NCBI GenBank assembly: GCA_945859605.1
Contig: OX243819.1
Location: 710,361-774,360, forward strand
Length of the DNA stretch: 64,000 nucleotides
Reading direction: 5' to 3'
From: Lumbricus rubellus
Taxonomy: Eukaryota > Annelida > Clitellata > Crassiclitellata > Lumbricidae
The notes beneath the pieces are model-generated. The model was not told where the DNA came from. It saw nothing but the letters and a program-made list of their open reading frames with translations, and made no database searches. This document shows, piece by piece, positions 12,201 through 23,200 of the stretch. A program made the position numbers and the translations under genes. How positions within the stretch are numbered: position 1 is the stretch's first letter; every line of letters begins with the position of its first letter.

Positions 12201-15200
12201 GTGAATTCACTTTCTATATTTTAGTAGTAATTATTAACTAGAACAACACTAAAGCTAGCATAACTTATAAAAGATTTATATAATAAGCTAGGCAGCCCTT
12301 TTATTGACTTGTTTGATGCGCTATATTAATAAATGTATGAATATTGTTTTATGCATAATTTGTTATAAGGCCCGCTCTACAGGGTGGGCCATAAAAAAGT
12401 AACCCTTCACGGTTTTTTGCCCATATCTTGGCCAGAAGTAAGAATTTGAAATTTTACAGGCTTAAAGACAATTCATATTTACACATGATGGCCAGATTTC
12501 ATCAAAATATTTCAAACAGAACAAAAGTTTTATAACTTTTAGTGAGGCCACCCACCGTTTTTTTGACGATTCAAAAACGCGACGCAACAAAAAGTAACAA
12601 AAACCAGTTTAAATATTCTGGCCAATATCTTGGTCAGAAGTAAGAATATCGAAATGAAATTTTACAGGCTTAAAGACAATTCATATCTACACATGAAGGC
12701 TAGATTTAATCAAAATATTTCAAACAGAACAAAACTTATACCACATTCAGTGAGGCCCCACCGTTTTTTGACGATTCATTAGGGTAATGCAACAAAAAGC
12801 AGCAAAAACACAATTTATTAAGTCTCACCTCAAATAATTGTTATCAAATAGCCTTGATATTGTCAAATGATCATTATTATTACTATCTAAAAAGAAACAG
12901 GGTACCAGCGCAGCTGCACGTCACTGAGAAGTCACTTAGCAAGATGACAATCAAATTGGTAAATAAGGAATCTGTCAGATTAATCAACAGGTCCATCAAG
13001 ATCTTTGCAAAGAGATTCAAAAGAAGTGTTGACACTGGCGGTTGGCACTGATTGAACACAAGTAGTGAAGCACTACCAAGTACATTTGACAACAGTTATT
13101 TGATATGAGACTTAATAAAATCACGTTTTCGTTACTTTTTGTTGCGTTTCGTTTTTGAATCGTCAAAAACGGTGGGTGGCCTCACTAAAAGTGATATAAC
13201 TTTCGTTATCTTTGAAATATTTTATTGAAATTCGACCATTGTACGTAAATATGAATTGCCTTTAAGGCTGCAAAGTTTCATTTAAAAATTCGTATGTTTG
13301 GCCAAGATATGGGCTAAAAACCGTAGGGGTTACTTTTTTATGGCCCACCCTGTATATAGCCGACACGTATACCCGGTACCAAGAGTAGCCTAAGTGCAAT
13401 CGTGCATGTAAGCCCGACAATAATTAAGATCAATCTTTATTCAAATTGAGAAACTGGCAGCGAAGGAAAATCACAAAGACTAGGACTAGGTCTACTACAG
13501 TGGGGCTCTGCAATATCCTGGCCTTAGATGTCCTATAGATGGCTGTTAATTTTTGTTAAGGAAGTGTTGCATGATGATGATGATGGTGATGACGGTGACG
13601 ATGACGATGATGACGGTGCCGGTGGCGGTGGCGATGACTGTGGCGATGGCGGTGACGGTGACGGTGGCGGTGACGGTGGCGGTGACGATGATGATGATGG
13701 TGATGACGATGACGATGATGATGATGGTGATGACGGTGACGATGACGATGATGATGACTGAGAATAATGATAAAATTGTTTACCATCATGTACATGGCAC
13801 CGGCTGGTTTGATCGGATTCAATCCTTTGATCTTTATCATTGACGTGTAGCAAATCTCGGCGTTTCTCTGCCAAAGTTACAGACACATTACTATAAGCAT
13901 TGATATTTATTTTATTTATTTATTTCCCCATTTCTATTGTGCCCCTTCAATCTCTCTACTCAGAGGCTCTCCCGACTACAGCGCGGACAATAATTATATA
14001 TCGGGGTTTCACGCAGATGCGCACAAGCAATGGCAAGTAAAAGACTTGCTCAAAGTCCCGTAGGCCTATACGTGGCGGCTTGAGGTGGATTCGAACCTGG
14101 AATCCTCCGGCTGCAAGGCACCGACGCCACCACTAGCCTACACCACCGCGCTGACTTTAGATTACTGATATATGGTACAAAGTCAACTTAATCAGTCGTC
14201 GGTCGTCGCTTCAAGACCCAAGGTCAAACGCCAAGGTCAAACGCCAAGGTCAAACGCCAAGGTCAAACGCCAAGGTCAAACGCCAAGGTCAAACGCCAAG
14301 GTCAAACGCCAAGGTCAAACGCCAAGGTCAAACGCCAAGGTCAAACGCCAAGGTCAAACGCCATGGTCAAACGCCAAGGTCAAACGCCAAGGTCAAACGC
14401 CAAGGTCAAACGCCAAGGTCAAACGCCAAGGTCAAACGCCAAGGTCAAACGCCAAGGTCAAACGCCAAGGTCAAACGCCAAGGTCAAACGCCAAGGTCAA
14501 ACGCCATAACAACGCTATGACTACTTTCACTCCAATCACTTTAATGACTCCTAAATTAAGACGCAATAAACAATTGAACTGCAATTAAGAAGAATCGAAA
14601 ACGAGCGAGTAACCTGTTGCTGTGTTGCAGTTCTAAGACGCAATAAGAAAAAACTGAAATTGAGAATGTCAGAAGACCTAATAGAAGTATTGCGATGAAG
14701 ATCTATAGAGCGTTCGAAAAGGTTAATCTACATACTTACATAATATTCACTCATTCCTCCGCGGCTGGGCTTCGGCTCAGATCATCCGAGAGGTCTGATT
14801 TGCGTGTGCGGAGAATGAGAACGTGCTTCGGCGATCGTGCCTTCTCGGTCGCTGGTCCTCGTTGCTGGAACAGTCTTCCTCTCGCTATCCGATCAGCAGG
14901 CTCAGTGGACTCTTTTAAAGCCAGGCTAAAATCACACTTGTTCGCTAGGGCTTATCCGGTGTAGCTGGTTTTCTGTAAGGCGCCCTTGTAACGGCATGGC
15001 TGTGTTACTGCGCCATATAAATCGTCGTAATTATTATTATTATTATATAATATCACTGAAAATCGTAGTGTAAATGAGGCCATAATTGTGGATATACCTG
15101 AACGACTGTCAAAGAATTCTGGAAGTACTCTTGTGGTGTGTCGTATAGAATCGTCCTCAGAGATCCTTGAACCAAAGTGTTTGGTCCTAAGATACGTTGA

Positions 15201-18200
15201 GACAGATTGACGAGACCAGGACGAACCTGTTAACATTCATTAACATATCTTCATTAAAATCTTAATTAAGCAGGTGTCCGTTTTAGATGCAATTTAATTC
15301 AACCATCCGATGGAATAAGTTAATTTTTCTATTAATTTTTGTCGCCAGCTTATTCCGTCGATTACAACACTTCTCCCACGACGCTATAACACACTCTTAA
15401 TTCCCGTTCGACCTTCTTTCCCATCAAATGCCTTCCATGACTTTTATTTCTCGTTTAATTATTCCTACTGTTCCCCCTCCCTCCTTCTTTAATTCCTTCC
15501 ATCTAATTTTCGTTTCATTTTTACAATAATTATGATGAGTTGTAACAGGTCAAAGGTGAAGTTAAAATGAATAATTTTTGTGTAGCAAATAATTATCAAC
15601 CTCAGTTTCGAATGCGTTGAATCTGTCATGGATGAGGATCCAACCCAACCTCCATCCAGGAACCAAGTATCTATAAATAGACAGACGAATGATAGAGTAA
15701 TGCAATTTTAAATGTTTCATGCAGTTTCTCAGCATAACACACTAAATGGATATGCGGCCGAAACGAACCATAAGTGAAGATGTACAATGTACCCTAAACA
15801 TCCCCATCATTTAATGACCGAACGTCAACGACTGTGATTTAAGCTTAATATTGCTGTAACCACCCAGTTACCATGCTTGAGCTATAACACTGATCAGGCC
15901 TGCAGCCTATAAAAATATATAGGCTATAGTTCTTGTTTAGGAATTTGCGTTTGGAGGAATGGCAGTAGGCCTATGCTTAGTAGACTATCTCTGATCTAGC
16001 CTATTAACATACATGTATGTTAAATAGTAGGCCTATTCCTTTAGGTTGTATAGGCTACTAAATGTGTGGTAGTAATAATAAATTAATAACAACAAAATGC
16101 GAATTATGCGATGCAAGGTACATGGAGGCCTAGCTTTAATTCTAAAGTGCATATTTAGATGCAGCGAACATTAAACGTTTTCTTATAGGCCTATTTGAAA
16201 TCTTGATATAAGCCTATATAATAAAATAAGAGACTGAATAATTGTGTTCTTACTTTTTCGTCAGTCCTCCACACGACAGAATAGGAACTGTTGATGACTG
16301 TGAAGCCATCGAGACATAAGAATGAGTGGAAAAGACCTGCAACAGCAACAGATGAAAGAGAAACAATAATTCCACAGATAAAATAATTATAAGACTCGCT
16401 CTGAACAGTGGGCACAGACACTATTGTAACACACAACTGTGCTCAATATTGTCCCTCTCTTCCATAGCAGTGTTTTGATGCATAGGGCCTAGTTAAAGAC
16501 AGGACAGTCACGAAGCTCTGCAAAATACCATAGGCCTATATAGTAGGGCTTAATATTCGGTCCAATGGCCTATATACATGAAAGATAACAGATTACAAAT
16601 AAAAATTAGTCTATGATTTAAAACAAACGAATTACATGGCCAACCAAATGAATAGGGAAAATACATTGTACATAGAGCGCTAACGGCTCCATAGGCTACG
16701 TTGTACACGTTTTTCTGTCAGATATGAAGTATTTTCCCTACTCATTATTTTGGTCGGCCATGTAATTCGTTTGTTTTCAATCATAGGGAAAATACTTCAT
16801 ATCTAACAGAAAAACGTGTACAACGTAGCCTATGGACTATGGAGGCGTTAGCGCTCCATGTATATTGTACATTGTACATTGTACAATGTAGCCTACATTG
16901 CACATTGTACAATGTAGCCTACATTGCACATTGTACGTAAACATTTGCCAGGAAAGTCTACCAGCGGTGGATCTCTAACAGATGCTATAGAATTATGTGG
17001 CTAAAAACTGTGGTGCTGGTTTTCTACATCTTTTCGTATGCAATGCATGCATGCATGCATGCGTGGGTAGTCCTATATAAATGTCCTATACATGTATGTG
17101 TAAGCCTAAGCATTATTAATTTTTATATTATTTACCCTGTATGGACATATCTTATTTGCATACTTGTTCGTGAATATACATTATATATATATTCACATTG
17201 TATATAAATTGTATATATATACATGTATATATATATATATATATACGCATGATGCATACGAATTCCGCGTAGACTTCGTCAGCGATGACTGGCACTCTGT
17301 TCCTCTGAGCGACGTCAAGGATCAAGCGGATGTGCGATGGTGAATAGACGGATCCACACGGATTCGATGGATTGTTGACGACGACGCAAGCTGTGTCGCC
17401 ATCTATCAACGACTCCAGATGATCGAGGTCAACCTCCCACGACCTCTCCGGCTGAACACGAGTATACAATGATTGATACAATATATACAATATACAATAT
17501 GCAATATACAATGCATACAATGAATACATACAACAAACTAATTCACTCATGAGGTCATGATTAATTGATTATGCCGCTCTTTTTCATCTTTAGACTATTT
17601 ATTTATTTATTTATTGTAACCAATGACTGCTCGTGTGTTTGCTTGATGATTCTATAAAGTACTTACGATGAGATCGTAATACTTGACGTTGATTCCGAGC
17701 GAGAGAGCGAGTGTTTGATAGAGAGAGAATCCGGGTCTTGGGATGAGGATGTGTTGACCTGGATCTGCAAGAACGGAGATGGCCATGTCCAACGCAGACG
17801 AACAGCCACTCGTCAGTATGACGTCCTATATATAAAGCCATGGCAGATTATACATCACGCAATCAGCTCACAACTGTTCTTAATAAAAAATTGTAATTTA
17901 GGCTTAGGTTATAGATGAAATGAGAGCCGTCATATATATAATTATATATATTAAATATATATACAGTCATAAAATTGACTCTTGTTTTTTAAGGATAGGT
18001 CTAATCGCTTCTGACAAAGTGTCAGTGAATAAACGAATATTCTATATTTTTTAAAATTATTTATCATGACATTAGTTGTGTGCTTTTTCTATTTCTATTT
18101 GATGTAGGCTATAGTCAATAATCATAGCCTACTATGTATAGTCAATAATCATAGCTTAGCCTACTATGTATAGTCAATAATAGCCTACTATGTATACTAT

Positions 18201-19833
18201 TGTATAGTCAATAATCATAGCCTATACTATGTATAGTCAATAATCATAGCCTATGTATTGTCAGTTGGAGTAAGTAAAATTATGAGAATTTCAGTATATT
18301 ACATGATTTCTTAAGCTCACTGTAGGTCCTACATAATTTGGGCCAATATATTTCATGAGTTTAATTATGCACTGGCTTACGTAATTGCTTTATCATATAT
18401 TATATATCTTACATTGTGCTTAGACGTCTAATATACCGGTAATGCCTCCGATATAATATATCGGAGACAAAAGACTTGAGTGTCTGATAGCCATACAGTT
18501 AGAGTATTAGACAAACGAACATATAGCCTACATTATAATAAGATGAAATACTTCAGCAACAATAATTAATTTTTAAAATGATAAAATTGAAGATCTGCCT
18601 ACTCTACTCGTGAGCGGTGCTTCTGGAAGACTGTTGTATTCGGCAACAGCTGCTCGCGAGTCTTCGTAACCTAACCATAGTAATACATGCACAAAATCAA
18701 ATTATAATTAATAGTTGCACGATTAACAAGTTGGCCGCGAGGGACGTGTTAACACGTCCCAAATTGAGTCATTTAACACAGCAAATCAGCGGCCAACGTA
18801 CATAATAGAAATTTATAGATAAAAAGAAATAGAACACTAGCGAATTTAAATATGAAAAAGGAAAAATAATAAAACACCACAAATTTAAAGATGGAAAGGA
18901 AATGAACACCAGGAAATTTAAAGGTGGAGAGAAAATCGAACACTAGCGAATTTAAAGACGAAAAGGAAAAAGAACACCGACCATTGAATTTAAAGATTAA
19001 AAGAAAAACAGAACACCAACGATCTTAGAGAATAAAAAATAGAACACCAGAGAATTTAAATATGAGAAAGAAATAGAAACTATAACCAACGAATTTAGAG
19101 ATTAAAAGAAAGTAGAGCACCAGCGAATTTAACGATTAAAAGGAAATAGAACACCAGCGAATTTTTAAGATAAAGAGAGCTGGTAGCTAGAGAACTAGGA
19201 CAATCGATTTATAAGATGAAAGCAGTGATAAGTGACAAAATGATGACTAACCTACGGAAGGTGAATAACCGTTGAATCGATTTGATCTGATCGAAGATGT
19301 AACGGCGTCCTTCATGACCTCGGATAATGGCAGATTACCAAAGGCAGTCGGATCCCCTGCAACATACAAATAACAACAATAACATGGCTACCAAGAATCT
19401 GTGCAATGCTGCTAAACATCTTCATCATTATCATCAACATCAACAGAGTAGACCAAACTATAAAATGCTTTTCTACAGCGATCGTATGACCTCTATGATC
19501 ATGCTCATTTTTGAATGCATGGATCGAGTGAGTAATTCTTTCACTATTTCTGTGCTTTGAATGAGTGCTACACTAATTGAAATCCAATTGGAAACAAATG
19601 ACAGTCACTAAACAGTTATTTGTATAAAGCAGATTTTATTCAAAGAAAGCAGAAATGTGGATTTGCAATGGTCGTCGATTGTTTAGAGCGCTCTTTTTGC
19701 TATGTGAAGAGTTCGCTTGTCGGACATTTCTCTGAAACTGTTATTATTCTGCAAGGACCTTGAGCCTTGATAATTGCTGTGCTGTGCCGTTGATTGTGTT
19801 ATGTCAATAAGCGATGGCGTTAAAGAAATGTTC

Positions 19834-19866
<33 letters not shown>

Positions 19867-22800
19867 GATAATGATAATGATATTGATAACGATAACGATA
19901 ACGATAACGATAATGATAATGATAATGATAATGATAATGATAATGATAATGATAATGATAATGATAATGATAATGATAATGACTGGGTTAGTTTTTGTCT
20001 GTCATTTCTATCCAGAGATTGGAAGTCCATGAAGATATCGACAAGTTAGCTTTAGGATAAGACTTATAAGCTTATAGCGTCGATTAACTATTATAAGGTC
20101 CCCGCCCTTGCAGAGTTCAATGCCAGTTAGAAACAAGCCAAGCTATCATCACTTAAATCAATAATGCTGATTGTATTTATCAAACTCAACGTAGTAAAAA
20201 AAATGATGAAACTGGTTGAAAGCCAGAAAGCATTGAATCACTGAACACGATTTATTGCAGTTCTTGCACAACAATGAATATCAATTAGCTCTACTTGTAA
20301 ATCATGACACTGAAAAACAAGGCAGCACAGTCTATAGTATAATACACATGCGCGGGGGAGCATATCCCACACACATATTTGACACACCCACCAAAGCCGA
20401 CCCTGCAGGCAGTCTCCTCTGACATCCGCTGACTTTGTGCACGAAGACACGTCACAGCCCCGTTACCAAAGTCCTTGTAAATATTTGTGTTTACAGATTT
20501 GCGAACTTGGTCAGTCTGTAAGTTCTCAGCAACTCAAGATGCATTCAAGGAATAAAGTCCGAGGAGGAATGAGCAGCATAGGCTACATATTGGACAGTCA
20601 ACTGATTGTATTTCTCAGATCATTTCGTATTTTGTCTCTCTTGGCTTTCCACAGTCCTTGTGTTGGTCTTTTTCGTTCTGTGTGTGTGACACTCTCTGTC
20701 CGTCTTTCTGCCCGACTCTCATCACCACTCAATATCTATGTTACTATGTAGGCTATCTCCCACATTCGGGCTGTACAGAGGACACGGCTTCTGCAACGCA
20801 GCTCAGGGACTGAAACCCTTTTACAGGACAGGTCCTATATGCACTTGAACTGAAATTATAGCTTAAACGTGTTTAGTTGTCGTGTGTTCACTTGAGAGGA
20901 ACCGCTTCCTAATAGACAGCTTAAGAACGTGTGCAATGCGTGCATATACAGGGTGGGCCATAAAAAGTAATCCCCTACGGGTTTTCCCCCATATCCTGGC
21001 CAGAAGTAAGAATTTCGAAATGAAATTTTACAGGCTCAAAGACAATTCATATTTACACATGATGGCCAGATTTCATGAAAATATTTCAAACACAACAATA
21101 GCTACATCACTTTTAGTGAGGCCACCCGACGTTTTTTGGCGATTCAAAAACGCGACGCAACAAAAAGTAACAAAAAACCAATCTAATTATTCTGGTCAAT
21201 ATCTTGGCCAGAAGTAGGAATATCAAAATAAAATTTTACAAGCGGGACGACAATTCATATCTACACATGATGGCCAAATTTAATCAAAATATTTCAAACA
21301 GAACAAAAGTTATATCAGTTTTAATGAGGCGACCCCCGTTTTTTGACGATTCTGAAGGGTGACGCAACAAAAAGTAGCAAAAACACAATTTTATTAAGCC
21401 TCATCTCAAATATTTGTTATCAAATAACCTTGATATTGCCAGATGATCATTATTATTACTATTTAAAAAAGAAACAGGGTACCAGCGCAGCTGCACGTCG
21501 CTGAGAAGTCACTTAGCAAGATGGCAATCAAATTGGTAAATAAGGAATCTGTCAGGTTAATCAAGAGGTCCATCAAGAACTTTGCAAAGAGACTCAAAAG
21601 TTGTGAAGTGCTACCAAGTTCATTTGACAACAGTTATTTGAGATGAGACCTAATAAAATCGTGTTTTTGTTACTTTTTGTTGCGTTTCGTTTTTGAATCG
21701 TCAAAAAACGGTGGGTTGCCTCACTAAAAGTGGTATAACTTGTGCTTTGTTTGAAATATTTTGATGAAATCCAGCCGTAATGTGTAAAAATGAATTGCCT
21801 TTAAGTCAGTAAAATTTCATTTCGAAATTCTTACTTTTGGTCAAGATATTGGCAAAAAACCTAAATTTTTTGTGTTTCGTTTTTCAATCGTCAAAAAACG
21901 GGGGGTGGCATCACTAAAAGTGATATAACTTATATTCTGTTTCACATATGTCGATGAAATTTGGCTATTGTACGTAGATATGAATAACCTTCAAGCCCGT
22001 AAAACTGGATTTGAAAATTTCCTATTTTTGGCCAAGTTATTGCCAAAAAATTGTAGGAGATTACTTTTTTTGGCCCACCCTGTATAGTCTGTTAGAACCA
22101 GTTCACTGAATATTTAAGCTAGGCCTATGCGTACCTGCATTATCATCTACAGTCAGATCGCACTGACTCTAACTGACTACATGTTCTGTCAGGAATTCAG
22201 GATATAGCCTAATATTTAGAGAAACGTCAATTTCGTCATTTGCTCGATCAGTTTTCAAAGCGAAAATTTAATATTCCATGAATATTAAAGCGAAACTGAA
22301 TATGCTACGTCCTAAATTTTTTAAGTGTCGTTGACATCATTCTGTTGGTTTTTATCAATGCACGAATTACGACAATTATTTGGCATAATTGAATCACATA
22401 ATAATTATAAGCCACTGTAGGCCTAGCCTAATTACGCTCTCAAATGTTTGCTGAATTGTATTCTCATGTAGCTTATTAGTCTTACAACAATTTTTAAAGA
22501 CCATGATTTACGATACGAAGGCTAAAGTAAAATGCGCTCAACATTGCAAGGTCAATGGTGATTGGTGATAGCTGGATAATGAATGACAGCAGCCAGAACA
22601 ATGATAGACCTCCATCGTAGAATGACCTTTGAGATGATTCAATTGATAGCAGCAGCACAGATCATGACGATGCCCCAAGCTCTGGCATTTGACCGATGGA
22701 GCGAAGCAAGCTGCACTCGAAACTAACATATTATATTATAAGACATAGGCGTCGAAGAAACAGATCTCAAGTCTATGTTACCGAGTGGTTGAAGGGTCGG

Positions 22801-23200
22801 TCTCATATTAAACGTTGTGTGTGTGAGTTAAAGCCTTCCTTCCTTCATACGATGAATCTGCAGTCTCTGCAAGCCCTTCCTTCCCTCACGAGCCTACTTA
22901 GCGTCATCGCGTGAAGTTTAGTCGTTAGAATTATTGTGGCGCTTGATAAATAGAGAAATTAATTTTAATATGTATTAAATATATAAACAGAGAAATTAAA
23001 TTAAATTTGATAAATAAAATTATGTTTGTCTCACCGATCGACAAAGAAATCATTTCTTTCTTCGGATTTGGAGTCAGCTTCAAACCGTCGACGATCTTTC
23101 GGATCGGATTGTCCGTCTTTCGCGCCATACGAGATGCAGGAATTGCTGACCAGACATTGCGTTCAGACACATTGTTCAATTTGATGTCGTTGTGAGACAT
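9114..23200 (-). CDS. TAT: Tyrosine aminotransferase, complete, 11 coding exons, 426 aa
   Basis: PLP enzyme that transfers the amino group of tyrosine to 2-oxoglutarate, the first step of tyrosine catabolism, in the cytosol. Exons on the minus strand: 23200-23035, 19356-19252, 18670-18603, 17825-17667, 17451-17260, 16336-16254, 15670-15601, 15226-15098, 13867-13784, 11859-11761, 9239-9114. The lengths sum to 1281 nt and every junction keeps phase, giving 426 residues (human 454). Family motifs seen in order: [91 protein letters not shown] (PLP Schiff-base Lys), [45 protein letters not shown] (substrate-carboxylate Arg). It follows mammalian TAT closely throughout, so an ACC synthase-like or kynurenine aminotransferase identity is much less likely. 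Intact, with no frameshift. Confidence 0.97.
9372..9517. mobile_element. MITE, CAGGGTGAGAATTG ends, perfect 8-bp TSD
   Basis: Ends CAGGGTGAGAATTG and CAATTCTCATACTG are inverted. CATAGGCC flanks both sides (9364-9371, 9518-9525). A second copy of the same family lies at 24869-25027. It sits in the last intron of the aminotransferase gene. Confidence 0.9.
10414..11380 (+). mobile_element. Tc1/mariner-like element with about 165-bp TIRs (TAT intron 10)
   Basis: Flanked by TA on both sides. Ends CACTGTGTCCGGAAAAAAAG and its near-perfect inverse; the inverted similarity extends about 165 bp inward. Each TIR carries paired TGACGTCA-type palindromes (near 10558-10577 and 11217-11240). The core keeps a fragment of a transposase (see next entry). 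Confidence 0.88.
10925..11105 (+). pseudogene. C-terminal remnant of a mariner-type transposase
   Basis: The plus-strand frame reads [20 protein letters not shown], an in-frame TAG just after VGY, then [16 protein letters not shown]. The order EELRERI...W...RFE.C...GEHFEH resembles the C-terminus of mariner transposases. The catalytic DDD/D domain is missing, so the element is non-autonomous. Confidence 0.7.
11761..11859 (-). CDS. TAT: TAT coding exon 10
   Basis: 33 codons, phase 0 to 0, acceptor CTTCAG, donor GTTCGT. Encodes [20 protein letters not shown] and QSVFCLPGK, equal to EMEHFPEF..DVEFTERLVAEQSVHCLPA. Confidence 0.95.
12380..13352 (+). mobile_element. Tc1/mariner-like element, CAGGGTGGGCCATAAAAAAG ends, copy A
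   Basis: TA on both sides. Ends CAGGGTGGGCCATAAAAA and TTTTTATGGCCCACCCTG. Subterminal blocks (GGCCAGAAGTAAGAAT, GACGATTCAAAAACG, CAACAAAAAGTAAC) repeat internally in both orientations. Homologous along its length to the copy at 20949-22082. It sits in TAT intron 9. Confidence 0.9.
12884..13051 (+). pseudogene. Possible transposase C-terminal remnant in copy A
   Basis: Frame reading [20 protein letters not shown] and then [15 protein letters not shown], ending in a stop. This resembles the end of Tc1-type transposases (SMPRR...V...GGHT.Y). The paralogous copy at 20949 has a small deletion that disrupts the last residues. Identification is tentative. Confidence 0.45.
13571..13757. repeat. GATGAC/GGTGAC trinucleotide microsatellite
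   Basis: About 187 bp of GAT, GAC, GGT and GGC triplets. Six-frame translation gives poly-Asp, poly-Ser and poly-His frames that are repeat artefacts. It begins about 26 bp beyond the donor of TAT exon 9. Confidence 0.95.
13784..13867 (-). CDS. TAT: TAT coding exon 9
   Basis: 28 codons, phase 0 to 0, donor GTAAAC. Encodes [20 protein letters not shown] followed by PAGAMYMM, matching SNADLCYGAL..IPGLRPVRPSGAMYLM. The GAT microsatellite begins about 26 bp beyond the donor. Confidence 0.95.
13905..14153 (-). mobile_element. tRNA-derived SINE, near full length (TAT intron 8)
   Basis: On the minus strand the head GCGCGGTGGTGTAGGCTAGT (A-box-like) is followed about 50 bp later by GGTTCGAATCC (a perfect RNA polymerase III B box), a body, GCCTCTGAGTAGAGAG, TTGAAGGGGC and an ATAAATAAATAAA tail. 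Related fragments lie at 45138, 61668 and 63930, so this is a local SINE family and not a tRNA gene. Confidence 0.75.
14220..14505. repeat. 13-bp minisatellite, 22 copies, each with CCAAGGTCA
   Basis: 286 bp, exactly 22 units of AAGGTCAAACGCC with one visible substitution (CCATGGTCA near 14352). Except at the array start and the substituted unit, each unit junction makes CCAAGGTCA, the monomeric site of NR5A/ERR-type nuclear receptors (YCAAGGYCA). It lies in TAT intron 8. The 138-aa [13 protein letters not shown] open frame is a repeat artefact. Confidence 0.95.
14752..15046 (+). mobile_element. 3-prime end of a CR1/L2-type LINE
   Basis: Frame with [20 protein letters not shown] and [11 protein letters not shown] is the typical C-terminus of CR1/L2-clade reverse-transcriptase proteins. 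A stop follows, then GCGCCATATAAATCGTCGTA and an ATT-repeat tail. It is 5-prime truncated and inserted opposite to TAT. Confidence 0.85.
15098..15226 (-). CDS. TAT: TAT coding exon 8
   Basis: 43 codons, phase 0 to 0, acceptor TTAACAG. Encodes [20 protein letters not shown] and then [20 protein letters not shown], matching [21 protein letters not shown] of mammals. Confidence 0.96.
15601..15670 (-). CDS. TAT: TAT coding exon 7
   Basis: 70 nt, phase 2 to 0, acceptor TTATAG, donor GTTGAT. Encodes [20 protein letters not shown] followed by ETE. The VPGWRLGW block is strongly diagnostic of TAT. Confidence 0.95.
16254..16336 (-). CDS. TAT: TAT coding exon 6 with PLP lysine
   Basis: 83 nt, phase 0 to 2, acceptor TTGCAG, donor GTAAGA. 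Encodes [20 protein letters not shown] and SCGGLTK. The Lys of GGLTK is the expected Schiff-base residue, one codon before the intron-split Lys codon. Confidence 0.95.
16621..16862. repeat. Two interleaved inverted repeats (A-B-A'-B')
   Basis: Arm A 16621-16664 is complementary to A' about 16730-16776. Arm B about 16666-16740 is complementary to B' 16784-16862. GTATTTTCCCTA belongs to both B and A', so the two hairpins compete. Continuing to about 16940 there are several TACATTGTACAATGTA-like palindromes. It lies in TAT intron 5. Confidence 0.85.
17160..17250. repeat. AT dinucleotide tract
   Basis: TATATA runs broken by ACATGTAT, within TAT intron 5. A shorter CATGCATGC run lies at 17043-17062. 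Confidence 0.9.
17260..17451 (-). CDS. TAT: TAT coding exon 5
   Basis: 64 codons, phase 0 to 0. Encodes [40 protein letters not shown] and [12 protein letters not shown]: the Asn, Asp and Tyr that contact PLP. Donor GTATGC is followed by an AT dinucleotide run starting about 15 bp into the intron. Confidence 0.97.
17667..17825 (-). CDS. TAT: TAT coding exon 4
   Basis: 53 codons, phase 0 to 0, donor GTAAGT. Encodes [20 protein letters not shown] and [20 protein letters not shown], which includes the Gly-Cys-Ser loop near the PLP phosphate. Confidence 0.96.
18105..18262. repeat. Tandem repeat of about 30 bp, five imperfect copies
   Basis: Units of TATAGTCAATAATCATAGCC with TACTATG, varying in length between copies. 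TAT intron 3. Confidence 0.85.
18603..18670 (-). CDS. TAT: TAT coding exon 3
   Basis: 68 nt, phase 1 to 0, acceptor GGTTAG, donor GTAGGC. Encodes [20 protein letters not shown] followed by TSR, equal to the mammalian SSREEIASYY..PEAPLEAK block. Confidence 0.92.
18800..19175. repeat. Degenerate tandem repeat of about 36 bp in TAT intron 2
   Basis: Around nine diverged units of the form AGAACACCAGCGAATTTAAA with GATTAAAAGGAAAT. It nearly fills the intron up to about 75 bp from TAT exon 2. Confidence 0.8.
19252..19356 (-). CDS. TAT: TAT coding exon 2
   Basis: 105 nt, phase 1 to 1, acceptor TTGCAG, donor GTTAGT. Encodes [19 protein letters not shown] and FNGYSPSV, matching the TAT segment that shapes the active-site entrance. 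Confidence 0.95.
19832..19980. repeat. ATGATA hexanucleotide microsatellite
   Basis: About 25 copies of AATGAT with a central GATAAC variant block. The poly-Asp-Asn and poly-Ile-Met frames are artefacts. TAT intron 1. Confidence 0.95.
20949..22082 (+). mobile_element. Tc1/mariner-like element, copy B
   Basis: TA on both sides. Ends CAGGGTGGGCCATAAAAAG and TTTTTTTGGCCCACCCTG. Same family as copy A (12380), sharing GGTACCAGCGCAGCTGCACG and the repeated subterminal blocks. It is longer because one inverted block near 21850-22000 is duplicated. TAT intron 1. Confidence 0.9.
23035..23200 (-). CDS. TAT: TAT coding exon 1
   Basis: ATG at 23198-23200. 55 codons plus one base, donor GTGAGA. Encodes [20 protein letters not shown] and then [12 protein letters not shown], the conserved N-terminal arm. 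The longer N-terminal tail of mammalian TAT is absent. Confidence 0.95.

Noticed and set aside
13528..13886. Poly-Asp, poly-Ser, poly-His and Met/Thr/Val frames
   Set aside because: All come from the GAT/GAC microsatellite; the real coding piece here is the 28-codon TAT exon at 13784-13867 in another frame.
14090..14153. Possible tRNA gene (A and B boxes on the minus strand)
   Set aside because: The body continues into a SINE tail shared by other copies, and the cloverleaf arms do not pair well.
14172..14588. 138-aa Lys/Arg/Gln-rich open frame
   Set aside because: It is the 13-bp array read three units per 13 residues. No start context or similarity.
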